A stretch of DNA of 48,870 nt from Massilia eburnea (lineage in GTDB: Bacteria; Pseudomonadota; Gammaproteobacteria; Burkholderiales; Burkholderiaceae_D). The position numbers and the translations under genes were made by a program. Location of the stretch: contig NZ_WNKX01000032.1 in the NCBI RefSeq assembly GCF_009720745.1, positions 1 through 48,870 on the forward strand, given 5' to 3'. Below, piece by piece: positions 1 through 9,202 of this stretch; the first letter of the stretch is position 1; each line of letters begins with the position of its first letter. Below the pieces are notes generated by a model. That model was not told the DNA's origin. It ran no database searches and saw only the letters and a list, made by a program, of their open reading frames with translations.

Positions 1-1
1 T

Positions 2-136
2 GGCTTATCGAAGATGGCTGTGGCGGGCGCCATCATGCGTAAGCTAGTGCATCTGGTTTACGGAGTCGTAAAGTCAGGCAAGCCCTTTGACCCAAATTTC
101 CTGGGTAACGGGCTTGCTATTCAAGACGGTATCTGA
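2..136 (+). mobile_element. IS110-family transposase, C-terminal end (5' part outside the window)
   Basis: The first frame that is open from the window edge ends at TGA 134-136 and encodes the last 44 residues of a protein. It contains AAMRKL-like, YGVVKSGKPFDP and a terminal IQDGI, which I recognise as the conserved tail of IS110-family DEDD transposases (recombinases guided by a bridge RNA in the members studied). The rest of the element lies upstream of the window, so I cannot say whether it is intact. The stop codon is only 17 bases from the converging end of the peptide transporter gene, so the right non-coding end of the element must be very short, as in the IS110 subgroup rather than IS1111. 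A nested hairpin (78-117; 8-bp arms GCAAGCCC/GGGCTTGC with an inner ACCC/GGGT) lies within the last codons. Confidence 0.75.
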
Positions 137-152
137 CCCCGACTTTCTATTG

Positions 153-1658
<1,506 letters not shown>

Positions 1659-1725
1659 GCGGCTTCTCCCGGTCGAAAAAAAGCGCATTTTAATCTACCC
1701 CGCACAGATCAAGGGCAATTTCGCG

Positions 1726-1740
1726 TGCTGCAAAGCAGCA
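1726..1740. promoter_or_regulatory. Inverted repeat between divergent promoters
   Basis: TGCTGC-AAA-GCAGCA is a perfect 6-bp inverted repeat lying in the 182-base gap between the divergent transporter and ppnN. It sits upstream of a TATATT box at 1791-1796 that could be the ppnN -10. It may be an operator for one or both genes; no regulator is encoded next to it. Confidence 0.35.
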
Positions 1741-1840
1741 ATGTGGTATGTTTGCCAAGCTTGCGTCTGTGAATCGGCACAGCATGGGCGTATATTGGAA
1801 GTGCAGTCCCCGAAAAGTTAAATAAAAGGATTTATGTATC

Positions 1841-3211
1841 ATGGACAGCAACGTTGTCGATACTCTCATCGCTCCGGAGGGCAGGCTGGAAGTCCTGTCC
1901 AAGGCGGAGGTGGTGCAATTGCTGGACTCCGGCAAGGGCGGCCTCTATAACATCTTCCGCAACTGCGCCCTGGCGGTGCTGAATTGCGGCAGCACGATCG
2001 ACGATGGAAAGGAATTGCTGGATCGTTTCAAGTCGTTTGACATCAACATCCTGCAGCGTGAACGCGGGATCAAGCTGGAAATCAAAGGGGCGCCCGCCAT
2101 CGCTTTCGTCGACGGCAAAATGATCAAGGGGATCCACGAGCACCTGTTTGCGGTGCTGCGCGATATCGTATTCGTCAATAACGAAGTTTCCGGGAACCCG
2201 AAGTTCGACCTGGCCCGCAGCGAAGGCATCACCGATGCGGTGTTTCATATCCTGCGCAATGCGAATGTGCTGAAGCCGCAGCTCAACCCGAACATGGTGG
2301 TGTGCTGGGGCGGCCATTCGATCAACCGCGCTGAATATAACTACTCGAAGGAAGTGGGCTACCAGCTTGGCCTGCGCGGGCTGGATATCTGCACTGGCTG
2401 CGGCCCCGGCGCGATGAAGGGGCCAATGAAGGGGGCGACGATCGGCCACGCCAAGCAGCGCTTTACCGGCGGGCGTTACCTGGGCATTACGGAGCCGGGC
2501 ATCATCGCCGCGGAATCGCCTAATCCGATCGTGAACGACCTAGTCATCATGCCGGATATTGAAAAGCGGCTGGAAGCTTTCGTGCGCGTGGGCCACGGCA
2601 TCTGCGTGTTCCCCGGCGGCGCGGGCACGGCGGAGGAGATCCTGTACATCCTCGGCATCCTGCTGCATCCGGATAATGCGGAGATTCCCTTCCCGCTGAT
2701 CTTCACCGGGCCGGAAACGGCGCGCGAGTACTTCGTGCAGATTAATGAATTCATCGGCTTGACGCTGGGTCCTGAGGCGCAGAAGCGGTACAAGATCATC
2801 GTCGATGATCCGGAACTGGTGGCGCAGGAAATGCAGGAAGGGATCAAGCAGGTGCGCGAGTACCGCAAGTCGCGTTCGGATGCCTATTACTTCAACTGGG
2901 CGCTGAAGATCGACGACGAGTTCCAGCGTCCATTTGCGCCGACGCATGAGAACATGCGCAACCTGAGCCTGCACAAGAACCAGCCGGTGCATGTGCTGGC
3001 TGCCAACCTGCGCCGCGCTTTCTCGGGCGTGGTGGCGGGCAATGTGAAGGAAGAGGGCATCCGTACCATCGAGAAGTACGGCCACTTCGAAATCCACGGC
3101 GACAAGGAAATCATGGGGCCGATGGATGCGCTGCTGGCGTCCTTCGTTGCGCAAAGCCGGATGAAGCTGGCGGGCAAGGCTTACACGCCTTGCTACCGGG
3201 TGATCCAGTAA
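1841..3211 (+). CDS. ppnN: Pyrimidine/purine nucleotide 5'-monophosphate nucleosidase (LOG family)
   Basis: The 456-residue protein matches PpnN (YgdH, 454 residues in E. coli), which hydrolyses the N-glycosidic bond of NMPs to free base and ribose-5-phosphate and is activated by (p)ppGpp. The central Rossmann-like LOG domain is visible: CTGCGPGAMKGPMKGA around residues 185-200 and the PGGAGTAEE phosphate/nucleotide motif around residue 265. Flanking N- and C-terminal domains characteristic of PpnN rather than of the short plant LOG enzymes are also present. The start follows AAAAGGA at about 10 bases. It is divergent from the peptide transporter and stops exactly where the converging coiled-coil gene stops. 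Purine/pyrimidine salvage under stringent control is the expected role, known from the family. Confidence 0.93.
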   Translation: MDSNVVDTLIAPEGRLEVLSKAEVVQLLDSGKGGLYNIFRNCALAVLNCGSTIDDGKELLDRFKSFDINILQRERGIKLEIKGAPAIAFVDGKMIKGIHEHLFAVLRDIVFVNNEVSGNPKFDLARSEGITDAVFHILRNANVLKPQLNPNMVVCWGGHSINRAEYNYSKEVGYQLGLRGLDICTGCGPGAMKGPMKGATIGHAKQRFTGGRYLGITEPGIIAAESPNPIVNDLVIMPDIEKRLEAFVRVGHGICVFPGGAGTAEEILYILGILLHPDNAEIPFPLIFTGPETAREYFVQINEFIGLTLGPEAQKRYKIIVDDPELVAQEMQEGIKQVREYRKSRSDAYYFNWALKIDDEFQRPFAPTHENMRNLSLHKNQPVHVLAANLRRAFSGVVAGNVKEEGIRTIEKYGHFEIHGDKEIMGPMDALLASFVAQSRMKLAGKAYTPCYRVIQ

Positions 3212-3751
3212 TCAGCGTTTGCCTCGCTCGGGCGCCGCCTCACGGCGCTCGAGCAGTTTCCTGATTTCGCGCATTTCGTCGCGTAATTCAGCGCTGTCCT
3301 TGTGGAGTTCTGCGCTGTCGCGGCGCTGGCGGGCGTCCATTTCTGCGAATTTGGTCTTGAGCTCGCCAATATCCCTCTCCACCGTGGCGCGCCAGCGGGT
3401 GCTGCCGTCGCCTGCCTGGAAAGCGGCTGTCATCCCGGAAATTAACGAGGAATTGATGGCTCCGACGCCAAAAATGACGCTGAGGGCGACACTCAGGCCG
3501 GTAATAATGATGGTCGTATTCATTTTCCGCATGTGCGCCTCGAGCGAATCCATACGGCGGGAATGCTCGTCGAGCCGCGCGTTCTGGGCGTCAATGCGTG
3601 CGGAGAGCGCGGCGATCATGCCTTTCAGTTCGGCTACCGCGGTTTCAATCATGCCCCTGAGTTCGGCATGCATGCTGGCAACCTGGACTTCGAGACGCGT
3701 GACGCGCTCGCCAAGTGATGGCTCAAATTCCTGCGGATTCGCGGAGTTCAT
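3212..3751 (-). CDS. Coiled-coil protein with one central membrane segment, function unknown
   Basis: The 179-residue product has a long N-terminal heptad-rich stretch (residues about 10-75, with repeated ARIDAQNARLDEH-like patterns), one hydrophobic segment (TTIIITGLSVALSVIFGVGAI, residues about 79-100), and a second charged coiled coil up to the C terminus (EMDARQRRDSAELHKDSAEL). This is the general layout of small LemA- or DUF1640-like membrane coiled coils, but I do not recognise a specific family. The ATG at 3751 was chosen over a TTG at 3787; neither has a clear Shine-Dalgarno sequence. It lies downstream of lysS on the same strand, beyond a strong inverted repeat, so it is probably transcribed separately. 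Its last base touches the end of ppnN. Confidence 0.7.
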   Translation of the reverse strand: MNSANPQEFEPSLGERVTRLEVQVASMHAELRGMIETAVAELKGMIAALSARIDAQNARLDEHSRRMDSLEAHMRKMNTTIIITGLSVALSVIFGVGAINSSLISGMTAAFQAGDGSTRWRATVERDIGELKTKFAEMDARQRRDSAELHKDSAELRDEMREIRKLLERREAAPERGKR

Positions 3752-3807
3752 GAGCCATATGATGCGCCGCGCTTGCAGGAACTTCAAGCAAGCGCGGGCG
3801 TAGTAGA

Positions 3808-3855
3808 AAAAAGGGGTACGTCCCCTTTTTAGAAAAAGGGGACGTACCCCTTTTT
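3808..3855. repeat. Perfect 23-bp inverted repeat, probably also the lysS terminator
   Basis: Two 23-bp arms (3808-3830 and 3833-3855) are exact reverse complements separated by AG. Each arm is itself almost palindromic: a run of five A, GGGG, TACGT, CCCC, five T. On the minus strand it begins one base after the lysS stop and ends in a T tract, so it can form a rho-independent terminator. The GGGGTACGTCCCC core looks like a dispersed intergenic palindrome (REP/MITE-like) rather than a one-off terminator. Confidence 0.85.
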
Positions 3856-3856
3856 A

Positions 3857-5395
3857 TCAGTCTTCTTTGCGCAGGTGCGGGAACAGCAGGACGTCGCGGA
3901 TGTTGGGCGAGTCGGTCAGCAGCATCATCAGGCGGTCGATGCCGATGCCGCAGCCGCCGGCTGGCGGCATGCCGTATTCCAGCGCGCGGATGAAGTCTGC
4001 GTCGTAGTACATCGCTTCGTCGTCGCCGGCTTCCTTGGCCTTCATCTGGGCCAGGAAACGGGCCGACTGGTCTTCGGCGTCGTTCAGCTCCGAGAAGCCG
4101 TTGGCGATTTCACGGCCAACCATGAACAGCTCGAAGCGCTCGGTGATGCCTTCGCGGGTGTCGGAAGCGCGGGCCAGCGGCGACACTTCGATCGGGTAGT
4201 CGATGATGAAGGTCGGTTCCCACAGCTGCGCTTCGGCGGTTTCTTCGAACAGGGCCAGTTGCAGCGCGCCCAGGCCGGAGGTGGCAAAAGGCTTCACGCC
4301 GAACTTCAGCAGCTCGGCCTTCAGGAAGTCCATGTCGTTCAGCTGCGCTTCGGTGTAGTGCGGAGCGTACTTGTTGATGGCGCCGCAGATGGTCAGGCGC
4401 TGGAATGGCTTGGACAGGTCCAGTTCACGGCCGCCGTAGGTCAGCACCGCAGTGCCCTTGGCGTCGATCGCTGCCTGGCGGATCACTTCTTCGGTGAAGT
4501 TCATGATCCACTGGTAATCGGTGTAGGCCGCGTAGAACTCCATCATCGTGAATTCAGGGTTGTGACGGACCGACACGCCTTCGTTGCGGAAGTTGCGGTT
4601 GATCTCGAATACGCGGTCAAAGCCGCCCACCACCAGGCGCTTCAGGTACAGTTCAGGCGCGATACGCATGTACATCTGCATGTCCAGCGCGTTGTGGTGG
4701 GTGATGAAAGGCTTGGCCGATGCGCCGCCGGGGATCGGGTGCAGCATCGGCGTTTCGACTTCCATGAAATCGTTCTTTTCCATGAAGCGGCGGATCGAGG
4801 AGATCGCAGCGGTACGCGCCTTGAAGGTACGGCGGGTCTCTTCGCTGGTGATCAGGTCGACGTAGCGCTGGCGGTACTTGGTTTCCTGGTCGGCCAGGCC
4901 GTGGAACTTGTCCGGCAGCGGGCGCAGGGCCTTGGTGATCAGGCGCACTTCGCTGACCTTGATGGTCAGTTCGTCGGTCTTGGTCTTGAACAGGGTGCCG
5001 GTCACGCCCAGGATGTCGCCCAGGTCCCAGCTGCGGAAGGCTTCCATCGCTTCCTCGCCGGTGGTGTCCACGGTGACGTAGATCTGGATGCGGCCATCGG
5101 CCTTCTGGCCCGAGGAATCCTGCAGGGTGGCGAATGCGGCTTTCTTGCCGGCTTCGCGGCGCAGCATCATGCGGCCGGCCAGGACTACGGAAACAGGGGC
5201 GGCTTCCAGTTCTTCGCGGGTTTTCTCGCCATACTGCAGGTGCAGGTCGGCAGCCTTGTGCTGCGGACGGAAGTCGTTAGGGAAGGCGACGCTCTGTTTC
5301 TCGCGGATGGCGGCCAGCTTGGCGCGGCGCTCGGCGATGATCTTGTTGTCGTCCTGGCCTGGCGCCTGGTCTTGCACTTGGTTTTCCGTAGTCAT
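3857..5395 (-). CDS. lysS: Lysyl-tRNA synthetase, class II
   Basis: The 512-residue enzyme charges tRNA-Lys with lysine in the cytoplasm. Order of domains: a short N-terminal extension, an OB-fold anticodon-binding domain (about residues 65-170), then the class II catalytic core. Motif 2 is visible as FRNEGVSVRHNPEFTMMEFY and motif 3 as the GIGIDRLMML stretch near the C terminus. Length agrees with the family (about 500-510). It is the last gene of a tight operon prfB-HAD phosphatase-lysS, starting 4 bases after the phosphatase stop. The prfB-lysS pairing is widespread in proteobacteria. The gene ends directly at the long inverted repeat. Confidence 0.97.
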   Translation of the reverse strand: MTTENQVQDQAPGQDDNKIIAERRAKLAAIREKQSVAFPNDFRPQHKAADLHLQYGEKTREELEAAPVSVVLAGRMMLRREAGKKAAFATLQDSSGQKADGRIQIYVTVDTTGEEAMEAFRSWDLGDILGVTGTLFKTKTDELTIKVSEVRLITKALRPLPDKFHGLADQETKYRQRYVDLITSEETRRTFKARTAAISSIRRFMEKNDFMEVETPMLHPIPGGASAKPFITHHNALDMQMYMRIAPELYLKRLVVGGFDRVFEINRNFRNEGVSVRHNPEFTMMEFYAAYTDYQWIMNFTEEVIRQAAIDAKGTAVLTYGGRELDLSKPFQRLTICGAINKYAPHYTEAQLNDMDFLKAELLKFGVKPFATSGLGALQLALFEETAEAQLWEPTFIIDYPIEVSPLARASDTREGITERFELFMVGREIANGFSELNDAEDQSARFLAQMKAKEAGDDEAMYYDADFIRALEYGMPPAGGCGIGIDRLMMLLTDSPNIRDVLLFPHLRKED

Positions 5396-5399
5396 GGTT

Positions 5400-6062
5400 T
5401 TAAAGGTTTGTCAGTGTATTGATATCGATTTCGCTGAAGTCGCGTGCAATGCAAATCACATTGTCGAAAGTCTTAAACGCTTCAGCAGGCAAAGTGGTTG
5501 TCAGGACGACGCAGCGCATGCCGGCTCGGCGCGCCGCTTCCACGCCCAGGGGCGCGTCCTCGAACACGACGCATCGCGCCGGATCGGCGCCGCAGCGTTC
5601 GGCCGCCAGCAGGAACACGTCCGGTTCCGGCTTGCCGCGCTTGACGTCGGCTGCGCCGACGACGGTGTCGAACAGTTCGCGCACGCCCAGGCCGTCCAGC
5701 GTGAAGTCCACGTTGCTTTGCGGGGCGGCGGTGCCGACTGCCAGGCGGATGCCGGCAGCCCGCGCTGCACTCACCAGGGCGCTGAAGCCTTCCACGGCGC
5801 GCAGGTGCGGGGCGTAGATCTCGCGGTACAGCGTTTCCTTCTCGTCGATCAAGCCGGTCACGTGATCATGCGGCAGGCCCTGGCCGAGGTACTGGCCGAT
5901 GATTTCGTGCCCGGTGCGGCCGGCGGTGGCGGCAAAAAATGCCGCTTCGTCGACAGCATGGCCGCGGCGGCTGAAAAATTCCAGCCATGAGCGGGTATGG
6001 AACCCCATGTTGTCGACGATGGTGCCGTCCATGTCGAAGATGAAGGCGCGCTGCTGCGTCAT
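5400..6062 (-). CDS. HAD-superfamily phosphatase (beta-phosphoglucomutase/Gph-like)
   Basis: The 220-residue soluble protein has the HAD nucleophile motif FDMDGTIVDN at residues 9-18 (DxDxT), a helical cap, motif II in VGTAAPQSN, a lysine in RGKPEPDVF and motif IV around VFEDAPLGVEAA. This is the subclass I, alpha-helical-cap layout shared by phosphoglycolate phosphatases, beta-phosphoglucomutases and sugar-phosphate phosphatases. The sequence does not fix the substrate. It sits between prfB and lysS with 3- and 4-base gaps, so it must be co-transcribed with them, although it is not part of the classic two-gene prfB-lysS unit. A housekeeping (metabolite-repair) role is an inference. Confidence 0.88.
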   Translation of the reverse strand: MTQQRAFIFDMDGTIVDNMGFHTRSWLEFFSRRGHAVDEAAFFAATAGRTGHEIIGQYLGQGLPHDHVTGLIDEKETLYREIYAPHLRAVEGFSALVSAARAAGIRLAVGTAAPQSNVDFTLDGLGVRELFDTVVGAADVKRGKPEPDVFLLAAERCGADPARCVVFEDAPLGVEAARRAGMRCVVLTTTLPAEAFKTFDNVICIARDFSEIDINTLTNL

Positions 6063-6065
6063 CTC

Positions 6066-7170
6066 TTAGATGCCTTGCTTCAGCGATGCGGAGATGAAGT
6101 CGTCCAGGTCGCCGTCCAGCACCTTGCCGGTGTTGCCGGTCTCGAAGCCCGTGCGCAAGTCCTTGATACGGGACTGGTCCAGCACGTAGGAACGGATCTG
6201 GTGGCCCCAGCCGACGTCGGTCTTGGAGTCTTCCAGCGACTGCTGCTCGCTCATGCGCTTGCGCAGTTCGAGTTCGTACAGCTTGGCCTTCAGCATGTCC
6301 ATCGCTTCGGCTTTGTTGCGATGCTGCGAGCGGTCGTTCTGGCACTGCACCACGATACCGGACGGGCCGTGGGTGATACGCACCGCGGAGTCGGTCTTGT
6401 TGATGTGCTGGCCACCGGCGCCGGATGCGCGGTAGGTGTCGATGCGCAGGTCGGCAGGGTTGATCTCGATCTCGATCGAGTCATCCACTTCCGGGTACAC
6501 GAACAGCGACACGAAGGAGGTGTGGCGGCCGCCGGCCGAGTCGAACGGCGACTTGCGCACCAGGCGGTGCACGCCGGTTTCGGTACGCAGGTGGCCGTAG
6601 GCGTATTCGCCTTCGACCTTCAGGGTCGCGGTCTTGATGCCGGCAACTTCGCCCTCGGATTCTTCCAGTACTTCGGCCTTGAAGCCTTTGCGGTCGCAAT
6701 AGCGCAGGTACTGGCGCAGCAGCATGGAGGCCCAGTCCTGGGCTTCGGTGCCGCCGGCGCCGGCCTGGATGTCGATGAAGCAGTTGTTCGGGTCCATCGG
6801 GTTGCTGAACATACGGCGGAATTCCATGGTCTCGATGACCTTCTGGATTTCGGCGGTATCGGCGAGCACGGCTTCCAGCGTGTCGTCGTCATTCTCTTCC
6901 TTGCCCATGTCGAACAGTTCGCCCATGTCGCGCAGGTCCGATTCGGCCTTCTGCAAAGTCAGGACGACGCCTTCAAGGGATTTCTTTTCGCGGCCCATGT
7001 CCTGGGCTTTTTTCGGGTCATTCCAAACGGCCGGATCTTCCAGTTCGGCGTTCAGTTGTTCCAGTTTCTCGGACTTCTTATCGAAGTCAAAGATACCTCC
7101 GAAGTTCGGCTTCGCGGGTGGTCAGGTCCGCGAGCAGTTTGGCGAGGGAATTGATGCGTTCAGCTTCCAT
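6066..7170 (-). CDS. prfB: Peptide chain release factor 2 with programmed +1 frameshift
   Basis: The gene is split between two frames. The first reads MEAERINS from ATG 7170 for 27 codons to TGA at 7089-7087. The second continues DFDKKSEKLEQ to 6066, giving about 367 residues after a +1 shift (E. coli RF2: 365). RF2 recognises UGA and UAA stop codons and triggers peptide release. The stop-codon recognition tripeptide SPF (in RKSPFDSAGG) and the catalytic GGQ (in SGAGGQHINKT) are both present. The in-frame UGA makes synthesis self-limiting: low RF2 favours frameshifting. It heads the operon with the HAD phosphatase and lysS; a TATAAT at 7213-7208 (minus strand) could be its -10. Confidence 0.97.
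7086..7101 (-). promoter_or_regulatory. prfB recoding site (+1 frameshift signal)
   Basis: On the minus strand the order is CGGAGG-TAT-CTT-TGA-C: an internal Shine-Dalgarno-like GGAGG three bases before the slippery CTT, followed by UGA in the poor UGAC context. This is the known RF2 frameshift arrangement; the ribosome moves from CUU to UUU and continues in the +1 frame. Confidence 0.95.
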
Positions 7171-7239
7171 GGTTTTCAGGTCTGATAGTTATTAAATCGA
7201 ACCTGAAATTATACCTCAGAGGCCGACGCCCCGGGCGAG

Positions 7240-7626
7240 TTACACCAGCAGGCTGAATTCGGCGCGGTAGAGGGAGTCGCCAGTGGCGCCTTTTGCGGCG
7301 CCGGCAGACTCGAGGTAGACCTGCATGCGTCCGGCGACGGTGTTGTCGATTTCATAAATCCCCGATGCCAGTGCCGGCTCGCCGGAAAATACGAGCGTGA
7401 ATTGTTCGTGGTGCGGCGCCGCTTTTCCGGGACGTAGCGCGACCAGGTCGAGCGTCGTCCCGCGCTTGCCCTGGAAGGCGAGGAATTGCTGGCCAACCAG
7501 GTCGCGGAAACCCGCCATGCGCAGGCCCGAGGCCGCTGGGGGCGGCGCCGCCAGCGATGCTGCGCGGGCCAAGGCCGGTGCGCCGATCAGGCTGCCGGCC
7601 GCCAGGATGAAGTTGCGACGTTCCAT
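7240..7626 (-). CDS. Secreted DUF6916-like protein with Tat-type signal
   Basis: The 128-residue product starts MERRNFILAAGSLIGAPALARA, a short twin-arginine-like signal peptide (RRNF then hydrophobic h-region and an AxA cleavage site near residue 22). The mature part is about 105 residues, beta-rich, with a terminal YRAEFSLLV. I believe it corresponds to the DUF6916 family, small proteins often encoded beside tail-collar proteins; this is from memory and should be confirmed. It is the last gene of the run of tail-collar genes, 3 bases after the acetyltransferase. No enzymatic motif is visible; a role in folding or anchoring the exported collar proteins is speculation. Confidence 0.6.
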   Translation of the reverse strand: MERRNFILAAGSLIGAPALARAASLAAPPPAASGLRMAGFRDLVGQQFLAFQGKRGTTLDLVALRPGKAAPHHEQFTLVFSGEPALASGIYEIDNTVAGRMQVYLESAGAAKGATGDSLYRAEFSLLV

Positions 7627-7629
7627 GAC

Positions 7630-8106
7630 TTATTCCTTTAACAAGGTTGGTTGCCATTCCATGGACAGGTAAATACCTTCCACGACACCGGGCTCGAAAC
7701 CGAAACGCCGATACAGGCCGGCCGCGGGATTGCCTTGCAATACGTGCAAGCGCAGGGGCAGGCCTGCGTTCGTGCATTCCTCCTGCAACCCGGCCAGCAA
7801 GGTGCTGCCGATGTGTTGGCTGCGGAATTCTGGCAGCAGGCTGATGTCGACCAGGCGCAGTTCATCCTGGCCGCGTGCCACGTACATGCGTCCGGCCGGG
7901 ACCCCGTCCGCCAGAACGATGCTTTCTTCCATGGCGGGAAAGCGATGCCGGTAGTCTCTTAGCTGCGCCTCGAATTGCATGCGTACCATTATCGCGCTGA
8001 TGTCGTGATCGAGTAGCAGCAAGTCCTGGCGCGTGCTGGCAAGCAGCGCCAGCAGGAAAGACTGGTCGCCGGCGTCGACAGGGCGCAAGGTCGGTTTGCC
8101 GCTCAT
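7630..8106 (-). CDS. GNAT-family N-acetyltransferase
   Basis: The 158-residue cytoplasmic protein has the GNAT fold. An acceptor-side N-terminal half is followed by the beta4/alpha3 acetyl-CoA pyrophosphate loop in EFRSQHIGSTLLAGL (Q/RxxGxG/A variant) at about residues 100-114, then the GNPAAGLYRRFGFEP end typical of the family. The ATG at 8106 gives MSGKPTLRP; a TTG two codons earlier is also possible. It lies 6 bases after the third-translated collar gene and 3 before the DUF6916-like gene, so all are likely one transcript. The substrate is unknown; modification of the neighbouring collar proteins is possible but not shown. Confidence 0.87.
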   Translation of the reverse strand: MSGKPTLRPVDAGDQSFLLALLASTRQDLLLLDHDISAIMVRMQFEAQLRDYRHRFPAMEESIVLADGVPAGRMYVARGQDELRLVDISLLPEFRSQHIGSTLLAGLQEECTNAGLPLRLHVLQGNPAAGLYRRFGFEPGVVEGIYLSMEWQPTLLKE

Positions 8107-8112
8107 GGTCAA

Positions 8113-8634
8113 TCAGTTACGGGGTGGGAAAGTGCCGTTCAGGGCGATGATGAAGTTCACCACCAGGTAAGGCTGCATATTGTTGTGGGCGCTGCCGCCC
8201 CCCGTCGTACCAAGCTGGCCGGTGGGCGATGGCGCTATGCCCGCGGCATCATGGTAAGGCGCGCTCAGGGTGATCGGCTTGGCCAGCAAGGCATTGGCCG
8301 GCGACTGCACCGATGCCGAGGTATTGGATGCCGCCATGCCGTGGTTATGCGACGGCATCTGCTGCAAGGTCAGGCTCACGGCCTCCTCACCGCCTTGTTC
8401 GCCGAGGTCGCGCGGCGTCAGGCCAGGGCCGCTGCCGGCGTGCATCGGCATGCGCTGGCGCAGGTCCGGCAAGCCGAAAGTGGTGACGCCATTGCCGCCA
8501 TAAGTGGTGCCGAGGATGGAGAACAGGGCCGTGTTCTGGGCAATCGGAATCAGCTGGCCGTTGCACAAAGCCCAGCCAGCCGGCGCGAAATTTCCACCGA
8601 ACATACGGATTTCGCCAATATAACGCTCTGCCAT
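8113..8634 (-). CDS. Phage tail-collar domain protein (microcystin-dependent protein family), copy 1
   Basis: The 173-residue protein opens with IGEIRMFGGNFAPAGWALCNGQLIPI and ILGTTYGGNGVTTFGLPDLRQRMPMH, the tail-collar fold of short bacterial proteins (MdpB/microcystin-dependent family, COG4675) related to T4 gp12-type tail fibres. The middle is a variable Ser/Ala/Thr-rich segment and the end is HNNMQPYLVVNFIIALNGTFP, the conserved C-terminal strand. No signal peptide is seen. AGGAG lies 7 bases upstream of the start. It is the third of three tandem paralogues. Roles in the literature are unclear; with no other phage genes here, prophage origin is not supported. Confidence 0.85.
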   Translation of the reverse strand: MAERYIGEIRMFGGNFAPAGWALCNGQLIPIAQNTALFSILGTTYGGNGVTTFGLPDLRQRMPMHAGSGPGLTPRDLGEQGGEEAVSLTLQQMPSHNHGMAASNTSASVQSPANALLAKPITLSAPYHDAAGIAPSPTGQLGTTGGGSAHNNMQPYLVVNFIIALNGTFPPRN

Positions 8635-8648
8635 GTTGGGCTCCTGGA

Positions 8649-9185
8649 CTAACTCTGGGTAGGGAAGATGCCTTCCAGGGCGATGATGAAGCTGACAGCC
8701 AGGAAGGGGGCCATATTGTCGTGGGGCTGGTTGCCACCGGTGGCCTGGATCGCCTGGGGCGCCATGGCGACGGTGCTGGAGCCGGCCGGGGCATACAACT
8801 TTGGCTTGGCCGGCGCCGCCGGCACGTAGGCGCCGGGCCCGGTCAGGTTGATGCCGGTGCCAGTCGGCGGTGGCGGGGTGGTGCTGGCGCCAGCAGAGTG
8901 GTTATGCGCGGGGAGCTGGCCGGTAGTCAGCGTCACGCTTTCCACGCCCGCGCGCTGGCCGATAACGTAGTTGTTGCCGCCTTGGGAACCCTGGTGCACC
9001 GGCACGCGCCCGCGCAGGTCCGGCAGCGCAAAAGTGGCTTGCCCGTCGCCGCCATAGGTGGTGCCAAGCAGCGCAAAGAGCGCGTCGTTCTGCGCAATGG
9101 CCAACAGTGCGCCATCGCAGAATGCCCAGCCTCGTGGCGGAAAATTACCTGCGAACAGGCGAATTTCGCCGATAAAGTTGTCCAT
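8649..9185 (-). CDS. Phage tail-collar domain protein, copy 2
   Basis: The 178-residue product shares with its neighbours the N-terminal FIGEIRLFAGNFPPRGWAFC core, GTTYGGDGQATFALPDLRGRVPVH, and the C-terminal HDNMAPFLAVSFIIALEGIFP. The central part differs: it is longer and proline-rich (STTPPPPTGTG, YVPAAPAKPKLYAPAG), which looks like a flexible or exposed variable loop. The start at 9185 follows AAAGGAA at about 8 bases. It is separated from the adjacent copies by 14 and 17 bases, consistent with one operon. The divergence between copies argues for an old duplication with separate functions or target specificities rather than recent amplification. Confidence 0.85.
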   Translation of the reverse strand: MDNFIGEIRLFAGNFPPRGWAFCDGALLAIAQNDALFALLGTTYGGDGQATFALPDLRGRVPVHQGSQGGNNYVIGQRAGVESVTLTTGQLPAHNHSAGASTTPPPPTGTGINLTGPGAYVPAAPAKPKLYAPAGSSTVAMAPQAIQATGGNQPHDNMAPFLAVSFIIALEGIFPTQS

Positions 9186-9202
9186 ACGCCGGTTCCTTTA
9201 CT

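Noticed and set aside
7084..7101. prfB as a frameshifted pseudogene
   Set aside because: The break is the known autoregulatory recoding site with the internal Shine-Dalgarno, CTT-TGA-C and intact SPF and GGQ motifs downstream.
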